In this document: one piece after another, positions 33,606 to 43,112 of the stretch
Position numbering within the stretch: the stretch's first letter is position 1
Layout: every line of letters starts with the position of its first letter
Source: an uncultured Dehalococcoidia bacterium
GTDB taxonomy: Bacteria; Chloroflexota; Dehalococcoidia; Dehalococcoidales; UBA1222
Length of the DNA: 64,000 nucleotides
Direction: 5' to 3'
Assembly: GCA_903844845.1 (NCBI GenBank)
Contig: CAIMVG010000023.1
Span: 21,506 to 85,505, forward strand
Notes under the pieces: model-generated
The model's input: the letters and a program-made list of their open reading frames with translations, nothing else
What the model was told of the DNA's origin: nothing
Database searches by the model: none
Position numbers and translations under genes: made by a program

Positions 33606-33874
33606 AGACTTCTCCCTACGGTGCCGCGATGCGTATTCGGTGTATCCCAATGCCTACGTTGAATTATGTTGCAAAAAAACGGTGAAAACAAAGACTGTTC
33701 AGCCAGATTTAACCGGCAAAACTTAAACCGTATCGAGCCATCCACCGGCGTGGGTAGCTGATTCGCGCTGCAGGGGAGTTATGCATATTTGCCACTGCTA
33801 ACCAGTGTAGCCCATTTTTTTACATTATTCAATAGTCTGTTGTTGCGCCTGTTCCGGGCCTGAAATCTATAGAC

Positions 33875-34219
33875 TTACCCGAGCTCTCCGGTGAGTTCCC
33901 GCCCACCCAGTAGGTGCAGGTGGATGTGTTGCACCATCTGTCCCCCTTCTGGACCGCAATTGATGGCAACCCGGTAGCCTTTTTGTTCGATAGCTTCGCC
34001 CCGCGCGAGTTTCACGGCTACATGGAGCAAGTATCCCATGAGTTGCTGGTCGCGCAGGTCTAGTTCTGCCAGGTCGGCATAGTGTTTTTTGGGGATGATA
34101 AGGACATGGGTCGGGGCCTGGGGATGTATGTCCCTGAAGGCAAAAACGCGATCGTCTTCAAATACCTTCGAACTTGGGATTATTCCGGCAGCTATTTTGC
34201 AGAAGATACAATTTTCCAT
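33875..34219 (-). CDS. HIT-family (histidine triad) hydrolase
   Basis: About 114 residues from ATG 34219 (MENCIFCKIAAGIIPSS). The longer open frame upstream lies in the fumarase gene and is not conserved. The histidine triad is HIHLHLLGG near residue 97, and CIFCKI is the usual start of HINT/protein kinase C inhibitor-like proteins, which hydrolyse AMP-lysine or other nucleoside phosphoramidates. It follows the fumarase genes by 7 bases and is co-directional. The 269-base gap to its left (33606-33874) holds nothing I can assign. Confidence 0.92.
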   Translation of the reverse strand: MENCIFCKIAAGIIPSSKVFEDDRVFAFRDIHPQAPTHVLIIPKKHYADLAELDLRDQQLMGYLLHVAVKLARGEAIEQKGYRVAINCGPEGGQMVQHIHLHLLGGRELTGELG

Positions 34220-34226
34220 CTTCGTT

Positions 34227-34781
34227 CTACCTCCTGCGGTATTTGGCAATCTGTTCTTCGAAAAGGTCACCCCCGCGCGTATCATTGGCGACGATGACAG
34301 GGAAATCTTCAACTTCGAGCCGCATGATCGCTTCCGCCCCCAGTTCGGGAAAAGCAATGGTTTCAGCTTTTCTCACCGTTGTTGCAAGAAGCGCTCCGGC
34401 ACCGCCGTAAGTTACGAAATAGCTCGCATGGTGCTTTTTCAGAGCCTCCCTTACTTCTGCCGACCTCTCTCCTTTACCGATCATCGCCCCCAGTCCGGCG
34501 GCCAATAGGGCGGGAGTGAAAGCATCCATACGGGAGCTCGTTGTGGGGCCGCACGAACCGATGACCTGCCCCGGCCTTGCCGGTGTTGGGCCCATGTAAT
34601 AGATGGTCTGACCCCTGAGTTCGAATGGGAGGGGTGTCCCTGCCGCCAAGGCTTCGACGAGAAGTTTATGTGCGGCATCCCGGGCTGTGTAGATCACGCC
34701 AGAAAGAGAGATTGAGTCCCCGGCGCACAACTTTTTCCGGATTTTTTCGTCTACGGGGGACACTATGTTCCAGATAGCCAC
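34227..34781 (-). CDS. fumB: Fumarate hydratase class I, beta (C-terminal) subunit
   Basis: This 184-residue protein corresponds to the C-terminal domain of class I fumarases: IVSPVDEKIRKKLCAGDSIS at the start, YYMGPTPARPGQVIGSCGPTTSSRMD (GPTTSSRMD is the substrate loop) and TYGGAGALLA. With the alpha subunit it interconverts fumarate and malate using a [4Fe-4S] cluster, here split over two genes as in anaerobes and thermophiles. Its ATG overlaps the alpha-subunit stop. The symbol marks the beta subunit, not E. coli FumB. Confidence 0.92.
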   Translation of the reverse strand: MAIWNIVSPVDEKIRKKLCAGDSISLSGVIYTARDAAHKLLVEALAAGTPLPFELRGQTIYYMGPTPARPGQVIGSCGPTTSSRMDAFTPALLAAGLGAMIGKGERSAEVREALKKHHASYFVTYGGAGALLATTVRKAETIAFPELGAEAIMRLEVEDFPVIVANDTRGGDLFEEQIAKYRRR

Positions 34782-35626
34782 TATAAAACTACCTCGGCAT
34801 GCCTGGCGCTATGGCATTGCAGGTTAATGGACAGGGGCAAACTGGCGAAATGGCATGGGCGCGACTCTGCATGCACCGCAAGTGCTGTAACAGTGCCGCC
34901 CATCCCCAGCGGCCCGATTCCCAGCTTATTGATCCTCTCCAGTACCTTCTTTTCTAGTAGCGCATTTTCAGGGTCGGAACTCGGCCAGCCGAGCGGGCGG
35001 AGCAGCGCTTTCTTCGCCATAATCATCGCTTTTTCTGCAGTGGCGCCGATACCCAATCCGATTACAAGGGGAGGGCAAGCGTTGCCTCCGGCGGTTTTAA
35101 CCGTGGACTCGACGGCATCGATGATGCCCTGTTCGCCGGCGCCGGGTTTGAGCATGACGAGGCGACTCATGTTCTCGGCTCCGCCTCCCTTGGGCATGAA
35201 TCCTATTTTTATTTTATCACCGGGCACAATTTCAAAATGGATGATGGGAGGGGTATTGTCTCCGGTGTTTAGTCTTTTTGTGAAAGGCTGTGCCACGATT
35301 GATTTACGCAGGTACCCTTCGGTGTAACCTTGCCTGATTCCTTGTGCGATTGAGGCATTCAGGTCTCCCCCCGTAAAATGCACTTCTTGCCCGATATCTA
35401 GAAACACGATAGGCGCGCCGCAATCCTGACAGAGGGGCAGGTTCTGGGTTTTTGCCACCCGTACGTTGTCGATGAGCCTGTCGAGTGCTTCACGGCCGAT
35501 AGGTGATGCCTCGTTTTCGCGCGCCTTCTTCAGCGCCTCCAGCAGGTCGTCTCCCAGTGCAGTATTGGTTTTCTGGGCGAGCCGGGCGACGGCCTGGGTG
35601 ATGTCCTTTACGTCGATTTCTCTCAT
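34781..35626 (-). CDS. fumA: Fumarate hydratase class I, alpha (N-terminal) subunit
   Basis: About 281 residues starting MREIDVKDITQAVARLAQK at ATG 35626; a longer frame upstream lies in the Nudix gene and is not conserved. The cluster cysteine is in LPLCQDCGAPIVFLDIG, with others in GGNACPPLVIG. GMGGTVTALAVHAES near the end is typical of the family. It is coupled at both ends: its start overlaps the Nudix stop (ATGA) and its stop touches the beta-subunit start. Symbol as for the beta subunit. Confidence 0.92.
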   Translation of the reverse strand: MREIDVKDITQAVARLAQKTNTALGDDLLEALKKARENEASPIGREALDRLIDNVRVAKTQNLPLCQDCGAPIVFLDIGQEVHFTGGDLNASIAQGIRQGYTEGYLRKSIVAQPFTKRLNTGDNTPPIIHFEIVPGDKIKIGFMPKGGGAENMSRLVMLKPGAGEQGIIDAVESTVKTAGGNACPPLVIGLGIGATAEKAMIMAKKALLRPLGWPSSDPENALLEKKVLERINKLGIGPLGMGGTVTALAVHAESRPCHFASLPLSINLQCHSARHAEVVL

Positions 35627-36165
35627 GGATTCGAACTGTTCTTGAATTCGAAGTAGAACAAAAGACCGGCGATGGTTTTGGCATCCTGTATTTGTCCCGT
35701 GAGGATGAGTTCCCGCGCTTGGCTTAATGATAATCTGACAAGTTTTATTTCCTCGGTGTCGTCCGCGATAAGCCGAGAAGGGCTCAGACCGGTTGCCAGG
35801 AAAAGGTGCAGGTATTCGCTGGCGTAACCCGGTGCGGAATAAAATCCTCCGAGGCATCTGAGGCTCTCTGGGATATATCCGGTTTCTTCCTGCATTTCGC
35901 GCCTGGCGGTCATTTCGGGTGTTTCACCGGGGTCGATCCCGCCCGCAGGCAATTCGAGGAGGTTTTTGCCTGCGGCATGCCTGAACTGGCGTACAAGCAG
36001 CACATGATTTTCTTCGTCTATGGCCACTATGACTACTGCTCCGTCGTGTTCGATAACTTCGCGTACGGTCTTCTGGCCCGAGGGCAGAGCCACATCGTCA
36101 ACCCTCAGTCGGATGGTATGCCCTTGGTAGATAAACCGGCTGGAAAGGGTACGGTATCCTGTCAT
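35623..36165 (-). CDS. Nudix hydrolase (ADP-ribose pyrophosphatase type)
   Basis: This 180-residue protein has a full Nudix box, GGIDPGETPEMTARREMQEETGY near residue 74 (given as GxxxxxE...REMQEETGY), preceded by HVLLVRQFRHAAGKNLLELPAGG, as in NudF/ADP-ribose pyrophosphatases. It probably cleaves ADP-ribose or similar nucleoside diphosphates. It is coupled by 4-base overlaps with the GNAT gene upstream and fumA downstream, in a run with nadK, which fits NAD-related housekeeping. Confidence 0.9.
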   Translation of the reverse strand: MTGYRTLSSRFIYQGHTIRLRVDDVALPSGQKTVREVIEHDGAVVIVAIDEENHVLLVRQFRHAAGKNLLELPAGGIDPGETPEMTARREMQEETGYIPESLRCLGGFYSAPGYASEYLHLFLATGLSPSRLIADDTEEIKLVRLSLSQARELILTGQIQDAKTIAGLLFYFEFKNSSNP

Positions 36166-36632
36166 GGCTGTTTGAACCTGTAGATTAGCGCAGCCTCATC
36201 ACAATTGGGGAACTTTGGACATCGGTAGCATTCGCCCCATATCTTATGAGGGAGCGTTGATTTGTCCTCTTCAATAAACCCGCATTTTTGAAAAAATCCC
36301 TTGACATAGGTCAGCGCGAAAATATTGGGTATCCCGAGGCGTTTAGCCTCGTCAAGGCATGCCTCCACCAGCTTTTCCCCCAGTCCATGGTGGCGGTGTT
36401 CTTCGCTGACGGCGAGCGATTTCACCTCCGCTAGGTCGCTCCACGCGATGTGAAGGGCAGCACATGCGATGACTTCTCCGTTCTCACGGGCGACGAAAAA
36501 ATCGCGGATGTTTTCATATATCTCAGATAGAGGTCTGGCTAGCATCTCTCCGCGTTCGGCGAAAGAGTTGACTATCTTCTGTATCCTTACTGCGTCGTCT
36601 ATCCTGGCTTTTTCAATTGTGTAAGGCATCAT
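36162..36632 (-). CDS. GNAT N-acetyltransferase (short ArgA-like)
   Basis: This 156-residue single-domain acetyltransferase has the acetyl-CoA loop EEHRHHGLGEKLVEACLDEA near residue 77 and a C-terminal YVKGFFQKCGFIEED. The sequence resembles short N-acetylglutamate synthases (ArgA-type GNAT), including a CYRCPKFPNC segment seen in those. A role in arginine synthesis is plausible because argF occurs 11 kb away. It lies 1 base after nadK in the same direction. Confidence 0.83.
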   Translation of the reverse strand: MMPYTIEKARIDDAVRIQKIVNSFAERGEMLARPLSEIYENIRDFFVARENGEVIACAALHIAWSDLAEVKSLAVSEEHRHHGLGEKLVEACLDEAKRLGIPNIFALTYVKGFFQKCGFIEEDKSTLPHKIWGECYRCPKFPNCDEAALIYRFKQP

Positions 36633-36633
36633 A

Positions 36634-37467
36634 TTATCCCTTCAGTTTGCGCTGCAGCGAAGCGTAAAAATATCCGGGCGGGTCTATCCTTAAAAACCGA
36701 GTTAACTTGGTACTGGCTTTTATAGTGATCATCGCCCCGTCGAAAAGTTCGATGCTGATATGCCCGTCGATGCTCAGCGTGGCAGGGTTGGGCGTCGAAA
36801 GTTGAAGCGTGATTACGCTTTCCGGGTTTAATACGAGTGGATAGTGCATCGAAAGGTGTGGCAGAATGGGCACCAGGAGAAGGTCGGTTGACCTTGGGTT
36901 GAGGACCGGTCCCCCGGCGGCCAGGGAGTAGCCGGTACTCCCGGTCGCAGTGGCAACCAGGGCCCCGTCTGCCTTGTATGTGTCAACTCTTGCGCCGTCA
37001 ATGGCAGCTGTGACCTCTATGATGCGGGCGATTGCACCGCGGGCCACCACTACGTCGTTTAGCGCATGAAAACTGAGATGTTCCTTTTCGCCCCGTACCG
37101 TTTGAAACAATTCCGCGTCCAGCATCGCACGTTCATCGATCCATCCCTTTCCATCAAGGAGCGCGATGAGTTTTTCGCCATTGTCGTCTGCTGGTATTTC
37201 CGTTAAAAACCCGAGTTGACCGAGGTTTATCCCCGTGATGGGGATGATCAAACCGTCGAGCAGTTGCGATACGCGGAGTATCGTTCCGTCTCCTCCTACG
37301 GTCAGAATAAGGTCGGTCCCTGGGAAGAGGGGGCAGATTTCGGAGGCGTCCCAGGCAGAACTCAACCAGTATTCCAGCCCCCTGGATTCAAGGATGCCCG
37401 CCAGTTTCCTGGTTAGTTCGGGGGCGCGTATGTTAAAGGGGTGATACGCTATGCCGACTTTTTTCAT
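36634..37467 (-). CDS. nadK: NAD kinase
   Basis: This 277-residue enzyme phosphorylates NAD to NADP. It has the diagnostic GGDGTILRVSQLL near residue 58, GINLGQLGFLTEI near 79 and TATGSTGYSLAAGGPVLNP near 172. With nadA, nadB and nadC elsewhere in the window it completes most of the NADP route. It starts MKKVGIAYHPFN and is followed directly by the GNAT gene. Confidence 0.95.
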   Translation of the reverse strand: MKKVGIAYHPFNIRAPELTRKLAGILESRGLEYWLSSAWDASEICPLFPGTDLILTVGGDGTILRVSQLLDGLIIPITGINLGQLGFLTEIPADDNGEKLIALLDGKGWIDERAMLDAELFQTVRGEKEHLSFHALNDVVVARGAIARIIEVTAAIDGARVDTYKADGALVATATGSTGYSLAAGGPVLNPRSTDLLLVPILPHLSMHYPLVLNPESVITLQLSTPNPATLSIDGHISIELFDGAMITIKASTKLTRFLRIDPPGYFYASLQRKLKG

Positions 37468-37497
37468 GTGCTATCTCTTTTGGATTTTATCGAAGGG

Positions 37498-37818
37498 TTA
37501 CTTACGTACGGATAGGAAAAGGATGACGACCCCGAGCAGCATCAGGAGAACCGCACCCGCTGAAGCGGTAAACAGTATGTCGAATATTTTGAGCGTGCTG
37601 GCGAGGACGAGGATACCGATGACAAGAAAGACGCCCCCGAGCGCCCTCAGACGGAAGCTCCTTCCGCTTTTTATCTGTGCCTCTTCTATCTCTTCAGGTG
37701 TCGCTTGCCTGGGAGCCGGGTGAACGGCGTTCGTGCCCGCTGGCATTCCGCGGAAAACGATAAGTACCACGGCGGCTATTATCAACAAGAGGATAATTTC
37801 AGATAAACCGAGCTTCAT
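37498..37818 (-). CDS. Small membrane protein, unknown function
   Basis: This 106-residue protein has an N-terminal membrane segment (LSEIILLLIIAAVVLIVF), a hydrophilic middle with ATPEEIEEAQIKSGR, and two further hydrophobic stretches to the end. The opening resembles TatA, but the later segments do not fit. It lies 30 bases upstream of nadK and is probably co-transcribed with it. Family not recognised. Confidence 0.55.
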   Translation of the reverse strand: MKLGLSEIILLLIIAAVVLIVFRGMPAGTNAVHPAPRQATPEEIEEAQIKSGRSFRLRALGGVFLVIGILVLASTLKIFDILFTASAGAVLLMLLGVVILFLSVRK

Positions 37819-37940
37819 TTATGTCCCCGTTTGCCCTGACTATTCAACTGTTAATAGCATAGCATAATGAGGGTTCATGGCAAATAACCCCTGGAAACTT
37901 AATGGATACATGGGCGCCCGTGGCTTTGATCCGCCGTCGG

Positions 37941-39128
37941 TTAGTTCGCACCTCGTCGATAGAGGGCCGATACGGTAACAAGAATGATGCCGGCGGCTGA
38001 GAAGCAGACGGCGAATACCAGCAAAGGGTTAGTGGCGGTGTCAGCCAGTTGTATTATCCAGGGTTGTAGGGAAACGGGAATGCCCGAAAGCGATGCAATC
38101 CGGCTGTGAATCAATACCCGGGTAACGACCACCGCTGCCGTCTCGAGTATCCCGTAACAGGCGAAAGTTCTCCCCAGCACCAGGTAAGTCTTTTTCAAGT
38201 TGAAGTTGGTCAGGGTTATGAGCGCCATAATAAAGAGCGACAGGCCGACGAGCCCCCAGAAGCCTTTCTGGTAATAAATCACGCCTTGCCGGACGTCCTT
38301 GAGGGTGCGCTGCGCATCGTCGAGACGTCCTGTGATAGGAATAGGTAAGCTGATCCCGGTTTCGGCGACGATGTCGACAGAAGCAGGGATCTTGGGCAGG
38401 GTGACTTGCCAGGCTATGTCGAAACCCAGAGAGAGAAGGTCCGGCGGGAGACTGGCGAAATCGGATGGAGGAGATGCTAGCACGGCAGTTTTAAGAGCCG
38501 AATAGATGCTGTCTATTACGGGGCCGACGGGTACGTTCAGGTCCAGGCTTTGACTGTTGCCGAGCATGTAGTCATAAATCCTGGGAAGGAGCATGGCGAC
38601 CTGGGATTTGAAGTAGGGCTGGATCACTGCATCGACGGTTGGGAGATAAGGTGTAGGGTCCAGGTCGGTGCCTCCGATGTTAAGGTCGGGCAGGTTGTCG
38701 ACAATTACCTGGTTGATATAGGGTGTTAAATCCATCTGGTTGATGATGGATGCCGCGAGCGACGGGTCCATCAGGCTTGACCTTAGAGTCGTTTTCAGGT
38801 CGATGGCATGGCCATAGATAAGATATGCGTAGACGTCAGAAACAGCCTTGTCGAGGGCGTTTTTGAGCGCCGGTGAGTTTTTTTCTATAGCAGACTGGAG
38901 GCCGACGATGATCTCTGGATGTTCCGCCAGTTCATCGGTTTTTTGAAGCTCGGGGACGGCTTTTTCATTGAAGATTCCTACGATGTTCAGTCTATCGATT
39001 TGCGATGTGATAAAATGCGGGTTGAACGCAGTCGCGCTTGCCATAACCGCCGCTCCCATGCCTATCAGGCAGATGAACAGCATGATACTCAGTAATACGT
39101 TTGCGATTTCCCGGGCAATCCTCACCAT
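37941..39128 (-). CDS. Large membrane protein with an extracytoplasmic domain, unknown function
   Basis: This 395-residue protein has one N-terminal membrane segment (near 13-33) and three C-terminal ones (near 298-316, 325-345 and 368-388). Between them lies an extracytoplasmic domain of about 260 residues rich in Asp, Pro and Leu (DLNIGGTDLDPTPYLPTVDAV). It resembles uncharacterised Chloroflexota membrane proteins with a large outer loop; no catalytic motif is visible. It diverges from hrcA. Confidence 0.55.
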   Translation of the reverse strand: MVRIAREIANVLLSIMLFICLIGMGAAVMASATAFNPHFITSQIDRLNIVGIFNEKAVPELQKTDELAEHPEIIVGLQSAIEKNSPALKNALDKAVSDVYAYLIYGHAIDLKTTLRSSLMDPSLAASIINQMDLTPYINQVIVDNLPDLNIGGTDLDPTPYLPTVDAVIQPYFKSQVAMLLPRIYDYMLGNSQSLDLNVPVGPVIDSIYSALKTAVLASPPSDFASLPPDLLSLGFDIAWQVTLPKIPASVDIVAETGISLPIPITGRLDDAQRTLKDVRQGVIYYQKGFWGLVGLSLFIMALITLTNFNLKKTYLVLGRTFACYGILETAAVVVTRVLIHSRIASLSGIPVSLQPWIIQLADTATNPLLVFAVCFSAAGIILVTVSALYRRGAN

Positions 39129-39310
39129 TTTTTACGCCTCTTTAGATTTGGTATGCTACCACCGCCCTCCGGGGGTGTCAAAATTGCCTGTGCGGACTCT
39201 GACACACCGTGTTGTGGGCTATGGATTTATTCCGGTTATCTGTCTGAATGGAGTTTTTCATCGGAAGGTTTTTGTGACTGCCTTAGAGGCAAATCGCGTC
39301 CTCCAACCCC

Positions 39311-39340
39311 TTGACAAACCAGTGTTAGACATGCTAAATT
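39311..39340 (+). promoter_or_regulatory. Sigma-70-type promoter of the heat-shock operon
   Basis: TTGACA (39311-39316, perfect -35) and TAAATT (39335-39340) are 18 bases apart. The start site expected near 39347 falls inside the CIRCE-like repeat. Confidence 0.8.
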
Positions 39341-39341
39341 A

Positions 39342-39368
39342 TTAGCAGTCTCAATGATTGATTGCTAA
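39342..39368 (+). promoter_or_regulatory. CIRCE-like operator for HrcA
   Basis: TTAGCAGTC, nine bases, then GATTGCTAA: the arms match the CIRCE consensus TTAGCACTC-N9-GAGTGCTAA except one base each, and pair with a single mismatch. It ends 4 bases before ATG of hrcA and overlaps the predicted transcript start, as expected for autorepression. Confidence 0.85.
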
Positions 39369-39372
39369 TTAT

Positions 39373-40413
39373 ATGTTGCGCCCTCGCGAAGAATTAATTC
39401 TTAGGTCCATCATTCGGCAGTACATATCCCGCGCTGTACCCGTTTCCTCTTCGAGCGTGCTGGATGAGTGTGGCCTGGATGTGAGTTCGGCAACCGTGCG
39501 CAATGATGTGGTCAGACTAGAAGAGGAGGGTTACATCCTTCGCCCGCACCACGCTGCGGGTTCCGTACCTTCGGACAAAGGTTACAGACACCACGTTGAA
39601 TCCCTCAAAATTATGGAACTGCCTCTGGGAGAACAGTTCCTTATCAACCACCTTTTTCACCAGGTTGAAGATAAACTGGAAGAATGGCTTAACCTCGCAG
39701 TCACATTGCTTGCCCAGCAGGTCAAGAATGTCGCCGTAGTTACAACTCCACAACCGGTGGCGGCGCAGTTTAAGCATGTGGAGCTAGTGTCCATTCAGCC
39801 GAATCTCGCTCTTGTAGTGCTGGTATTAAATGGAGCCAAAGTTCGACAGCAATTGGTTAATTTTGAAGAATCGGTCACCCAGGAATCATTGACGAACATG
39901 GCCCAAAAACTGAATAAGTTGTTTGCAACTAGGTCGATGGCCCACATGGCAACAATAATTGACACGTTCCCAGCTTATGAAAAACGCGTCATCGAGCATA
40001 TACTCCATATGATGGAGGCCGAAGAGGCACAAAGCGGGCAGGGGCTTTTCCTAGAAGGATGGCACTTCCTGATCAATCAGCCGGAATTCAGCCAGGGACC
40101 TCGCCTCGTGAATCTTATCAATTTGGCCGAGCAAAACAAACTTGTCGACCTTATGCGACCTGAAAACCCTTCCGAGCATGGTGTGCGAGTCATAATAGGA
40201 GCCGAAAACAAAGACGAGGCTATCCAGGGGTGCAGCCTTGTCATAAGCCGGTACGGGCTTCCCGGCGAACCGCTCGGGAGCATCGCGGTGGTAGGCCCCA
40301 CCCGTATGGAATATGAACGTACTATCGCGGTCATCAGCTATGTTTCATCGCTTGTGAGCCTGTTGGTGACTGAGCTTTATGGAGAAGCTCCACAGAACAA
40401 CAAACGAAACTGA
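39373..40413 (+). CDS. hrcA: Heat-inducible transcription repressor HrcA
   Basis: About 346 residues from ATG 39373 (MLRPREELILRSIIRQYIS); a frame from TTG 39358 would start inside the CIRCE element. The N-terminal winged helix shows VPVSSSSVLDE and DVSSATVRNDVVRLEEEGYI, the family DNA-binding pattern. The C-terminal GAF-like part ends with GSIAVVGPTRMEYERTIAVISYVSS. It binds CIRCE to repress chaperone genes and needs GroEL-type activity to fold. It is first gene of hrcA-grpE-dnaK. Confidence 0.95.
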   Translation: MLRPREELILRSIIRQYISRAVPVSSSSVLDECGLDVSSATVRNDVVRLEEEGYILRPHHAAGSVPSDKGYRHHVESLKIMELPLGEQFLINHLFHQVEDKLEEWLNLAVTLLAQQVKNVAVVTTPQPVAAQFKHVELVSIQPNLALVVLVLNGAKVRQQLVNFEESVTQESLTNMAQKLNKLFATRSMAHMATIIDTFPAYEKRVIEHILHMMEAEEAQSGQGLFLEGWHFLINQPEFSQGPRLVNLINLAEQNKLVDLMRPENPSEHGVRVIIGAENKDEAIQGCSLVISRYGLPGEPLGSIAVVGPTRMEYERTIAVISYVSSLVSLLVTELYGEAPQNNKRN

Positions 40414-40438
40414 ACAATACTTTTTACAGGATGTGAAA

Positions 40439-41011
40439 ATGACCGATCCGAGATCCGAAGAAAACGAACAGAACAAGGATATTTTCGAGCGTCCCGAAGA
40501 ACTATCGTCTCCGGCTGACCTCAGCACGATTAAACAGGACCTCGTCGAAGCAAGGGCAAAAGCCCAGGAATATCTGGAAGGCTGGCAGCGCGGGCAGGCG
40601 GATTTTGTAAACCTTAAAAGGCGTCTCGAGCAGGATAAAGCAGATGCCGTAAAATATGCGAACTCAGGGCTGATTATCAAAGTAATCCCTGTACTCGATG
40701 ATTTTGAGCGCGCCGTCGGGGCGGTTCCGGCTTCTATGGCTGGTGAAGCCTGGGTTGACGGCATCAACGGCATCGCGCGCAAGCTCTTTGCCGTCCTGGA
40801 GGCAATGGGTGTAGGCCGCATTCAGGCACAGGGAGAAAACTTCGATCCCTCCATGCATGAGGCGGTGGGAAGCGTACCCGGTGAGGAGGGCAAGGTTGTG
40901 ATGGAACTTGCGACCGGTTACCGCCTGAACGAGCGTGTGCTGAGGCCTGCAAAAGTTCTCGTTGGCAACGGCGAGGATGATAAAAGCCCAATGCAAGCCG
41001 ATGGTAGTTAA
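40439..41011 (+). CDS. grpE: Nucleotide exchange factor GrpE
   Basis: 190 residues from ATG 40439 (MTDPRSEENEQN), preceded by AGGATG; an in-frame ATG 60 bases upstream lies inside hrcA and is less likely. A charged N-terminal tail leads to a long helix (EYLEGWQRGQADFVNLKRRLEQD) and a beta domain with GENFDPSMHEAVGSVPGEEG, which contains the family's FDPxxHEA signature. It releases ADP from DnaK. It ends about 70 bases before dnaK. Confidence 0.95.
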   Translation: MTDPRSEENEQNKDIFERPEELSSPADLSTIKQDLVEARAKAQEYLEGWQRGQADFVNLKRRLEQDKADAVKYANSGLIIKVIPVLDDFERAVGAVPASMAGEAWVDGINGIARKLFAVLEAMGVGRIQAQGENFDPSMHEAVGSVPGEEGKVVMELATGYRLNERVLRPAKVLVGNGEDDKSPMQADGS

Positions 41012-41081
41012 ATTCGCGACTCAGGATATAGGAATCCGTTAGATTTAATTTGGTAAAGCAAAAGAGAGGAGTAACTGGAAC

Positions 41082-43013
41082 ATGTCAAAAGCAGTTGGTA
41101 TCGACTTGGGAACTACATTTAGCGAAATATCAGTCATGCAAGGCGGCGAACCGGTGGTCATCCCTTCAGCGGAAGGCGGCAATATCACCCCTTCGGTGGT
41201 AGCGGTCAGTAAAACCGGCGAACGCCTGGTAGGGCAGGTTGCCCGTCGCCAGGCTATCGTCAATCCGGAGAATACAATTTATCTCACCAAGCGTTTCATG
41301 GGGCGTAAGTGGGGTGAGCCCCAGGGGCGCGAACTGACCGTTGAAGACGACGCCAAGCGCAAACCATTTAAAGTGGTGAAAGGACTCAACAACGAGGTCA
41401 AGATGGTCATGGGTGGCAAGGAATACAGCCCGCCCGAGATTTCGGCCATGATCCTCCAGAAGCTGAAAGCTGATGCTGAGGCCTACCTGGGCGAAAAAGT
41501 CACCGAGGCTGTCATCACCGTGCCTGCATATTTCAACGACGCCCAGCGCCAGGCCACCAAAGACGCGGGGCAGATCGCTGGCTTGAAAGTCCTGCGTATA
41601 ATCAACGAGCCTACTGCAGCAGCGCTTGCCTACGGTCTCGATAAAAAGAAGGACGAGACCATTGCCGTGTATGACCTTGGCGGAGGTACGTTCGATATCT
41701 CTATCCTCGAACTCGGCGAAGGCACTTTCCAGGTCAAGTCTACCGCTGGCGATACCCATCTCGGCGGGGACGATTTCGACCAGAAGATCATGGACTGGCT
41801 GGCGGATGAATTCAAGCGCGATCAGGGCATTGATCTTCGCAAGGACAAGATGGCCATGCAGCGTCTCAAGGAAGCCGCAGAAAAAGCCAAGATCGAGCTT
41901 TCCACCGTGCAGTCCACTGATGTCAATCTTCCCTTCATCACCGCTGACGCCAGCGGCCCCAAGCATCTCAATATCAACCTGACCCGCTCCAAGCTGGAAC
42001 AACTGGTGATGGAGCTCGTGGAGAAAACGATTGGTCCTTGTAAGCAAGCCCTTACCGATTCTGGCAAAACGGCATCCCAGATAGACGAGGTCATCCTCGT
42101 CGGGGGCCAGACCCGCATGCCGCTGGTCCAACAGAAAGTCAAGGAACTCTTCGGTAAAGAACCTAACAAGAGTGTTAACCCGGATGAAGTCGTCGCTATC
42201 GGCGCAGCTATCCAGGCGGGCGTTCTCAAGGGTGAAGTTAAAGACGTCCTTCTTCTGGACGTTATCCCGCTGACCTTGGGCATCGAGACGATGGGTGGTG
42301 TCGCCACTCCCCTTATCACCCGCAACACTACCATCCCCACCTCCAAGACCCAGGTATTCAGCACTGCTTCTGACAACCAACCGAGCGTGGAGATTAATGT
42401 ACTCCAGGGTGAACGCCCAATGGCTAGCGATAACCGCCAGTTGGGTAAGTTCGTGCTTGACGGCATCCTCCCTGCTCCCCGTGGCATCCCCCAGGTCGAA
42501 GTGACCTTCGATGTTGACGCCAACGGCATATTGAACGTCAAAGCACGCGACAAGGGTACTGGGAAGGAACAGAAGATAACTATCACCGTTTCCTCGGGAC
42601 TTTCCAAGGAAGAGGTCGAGAAGATGCAGAAGGAAGCCGAAGCGCATGCCACAGAGGACGCGAAGCGCAAGGAAGAAGCCGAGACTCGAAATACATCAGA
42701 CAATCTCGCGTACCAGGCTGAGAAAACTGTCCGCGATAACAAGGACAAGATTCCTGAGGACATTGCGACCGAAATCAACACCAAAACCGCGGCTCTAAGG
42801 GCTGCTATCACCGCAAACGACGTTGCACAGATGAAAACTGCTTCAGAGGAATTATCGACTGCCTTGCAGAAAGCCGGCAGCCATGTCTATGGCCAGGGGG
42901 GCCAGCAGCAGCCTCCTCCGGGGGGGGGGCAGTCCGGGTCTGAAGGCGAACAGCCTCCTCAGGACGGAAAGCCTGATGAAGGCACTGTCGAAGGCGAGTT
43001 CCGCGAGGTATAG
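41082..43013 (+). CDS. dnaK: Chaperone DnaK (Hsp70)
   Basis: This 643-residue protein has the ATPase domain starting [15 protein letters not shown] (usual TTNS is TTFS here), [16 protein letters not shown] near 146, [13 protein letters not shown] and [10 protein letters not shown], then the linker [15 protein letters not shown] and the substrate domain. The tail is rich in Gly, Pro and Gln, ending EGEFREV. A run of ten G bases (42920-42929) lies in the tail codons. GGAG stands nine bases before the ATG. It is third gene of the heat-shock operon. Confidence 0.97.
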   Translation: MSKAVGIDLGTTFSEISVMQGGEPVVIPSAEGGNITPSVVAVSKTGERLVGQVARRQAIVNPENTIYLTKRFMGRKWGEPQGRELTVEDDAKRKPFKVVKGLNNEVKMVMGGKEYSPPEISAMILQKLKADAEAYLGEKVTEAVITVPAYFNDAQRQATKDAGQIAGLKVLRIINEPTAAALAYGLDKKKDETIAVYDLGGGTFDISILELGEGTFQVKSTAGDTHLGGDDFDQKIMDWLADEFKRDQGIDLRKDKMAMQRLKEAAEKAKIELSTVQSTDVNLPFITADASGPKHLNINLTRSKLEQLVMELVEKTIGPCKQALTDSGKTASQIDEVILVGGQTRMPLVQQKVKELFGKEPNKSVNPDEVVAIGAAIQAGVLKGEVKDVLLLDVIPLTLGIETMGGVATPLITRNTTIPTSKTQVFSTASDNQPSVEINVLQGERPMASDNRQLGKFVLDGILPAPRGIPQVEVTFDVDANGILNVKARDKGTGKEQKITITVSSGLSKEEVEKMQKEAEAHATEDAKRKEEAETRNTSDNLAYQAEKTVRDNKDKIPEDIATEINTKTAALRAAITANDVAQMKTASEELSTALQKAGSHVYGQGGQQQPPPGGGQSGSEGEQPPQDGKPDEGTVEGEFREV

Positions 43014-43057
43014 CGTTCAGTTGCTTCCGGGGCTATAATATAAGCTCGTTAATAAAA

Positions 43058-43089
43058 GTGAAGGGCTGGAGCGTTCTCCAGCCCTTCAC
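43058..43089 (+). terminator. Hairpin between dnaK and the short J-domain gene
   Basis: A perfect 14-base stem, GTGAAGGGCTGGAG (43058-43071) and CTCCAGCCCTTCAC (43076-43089), has the loop CGTT. No T-run follows, so it may stabilise dnaK mRNA or reduce read-through rather than fully terminate. Confidence 0.6.
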
Positions 43090-43112
43090 GGCTACCCCCG
43101 GGGTGAAGGTCA

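Noticed and set aside
41166..42811. Minus-strand frames of 493 and 329 codons inside dnaK
   Set aside because: Antisense shadows of dnaK, a well-known artefact in this gene.
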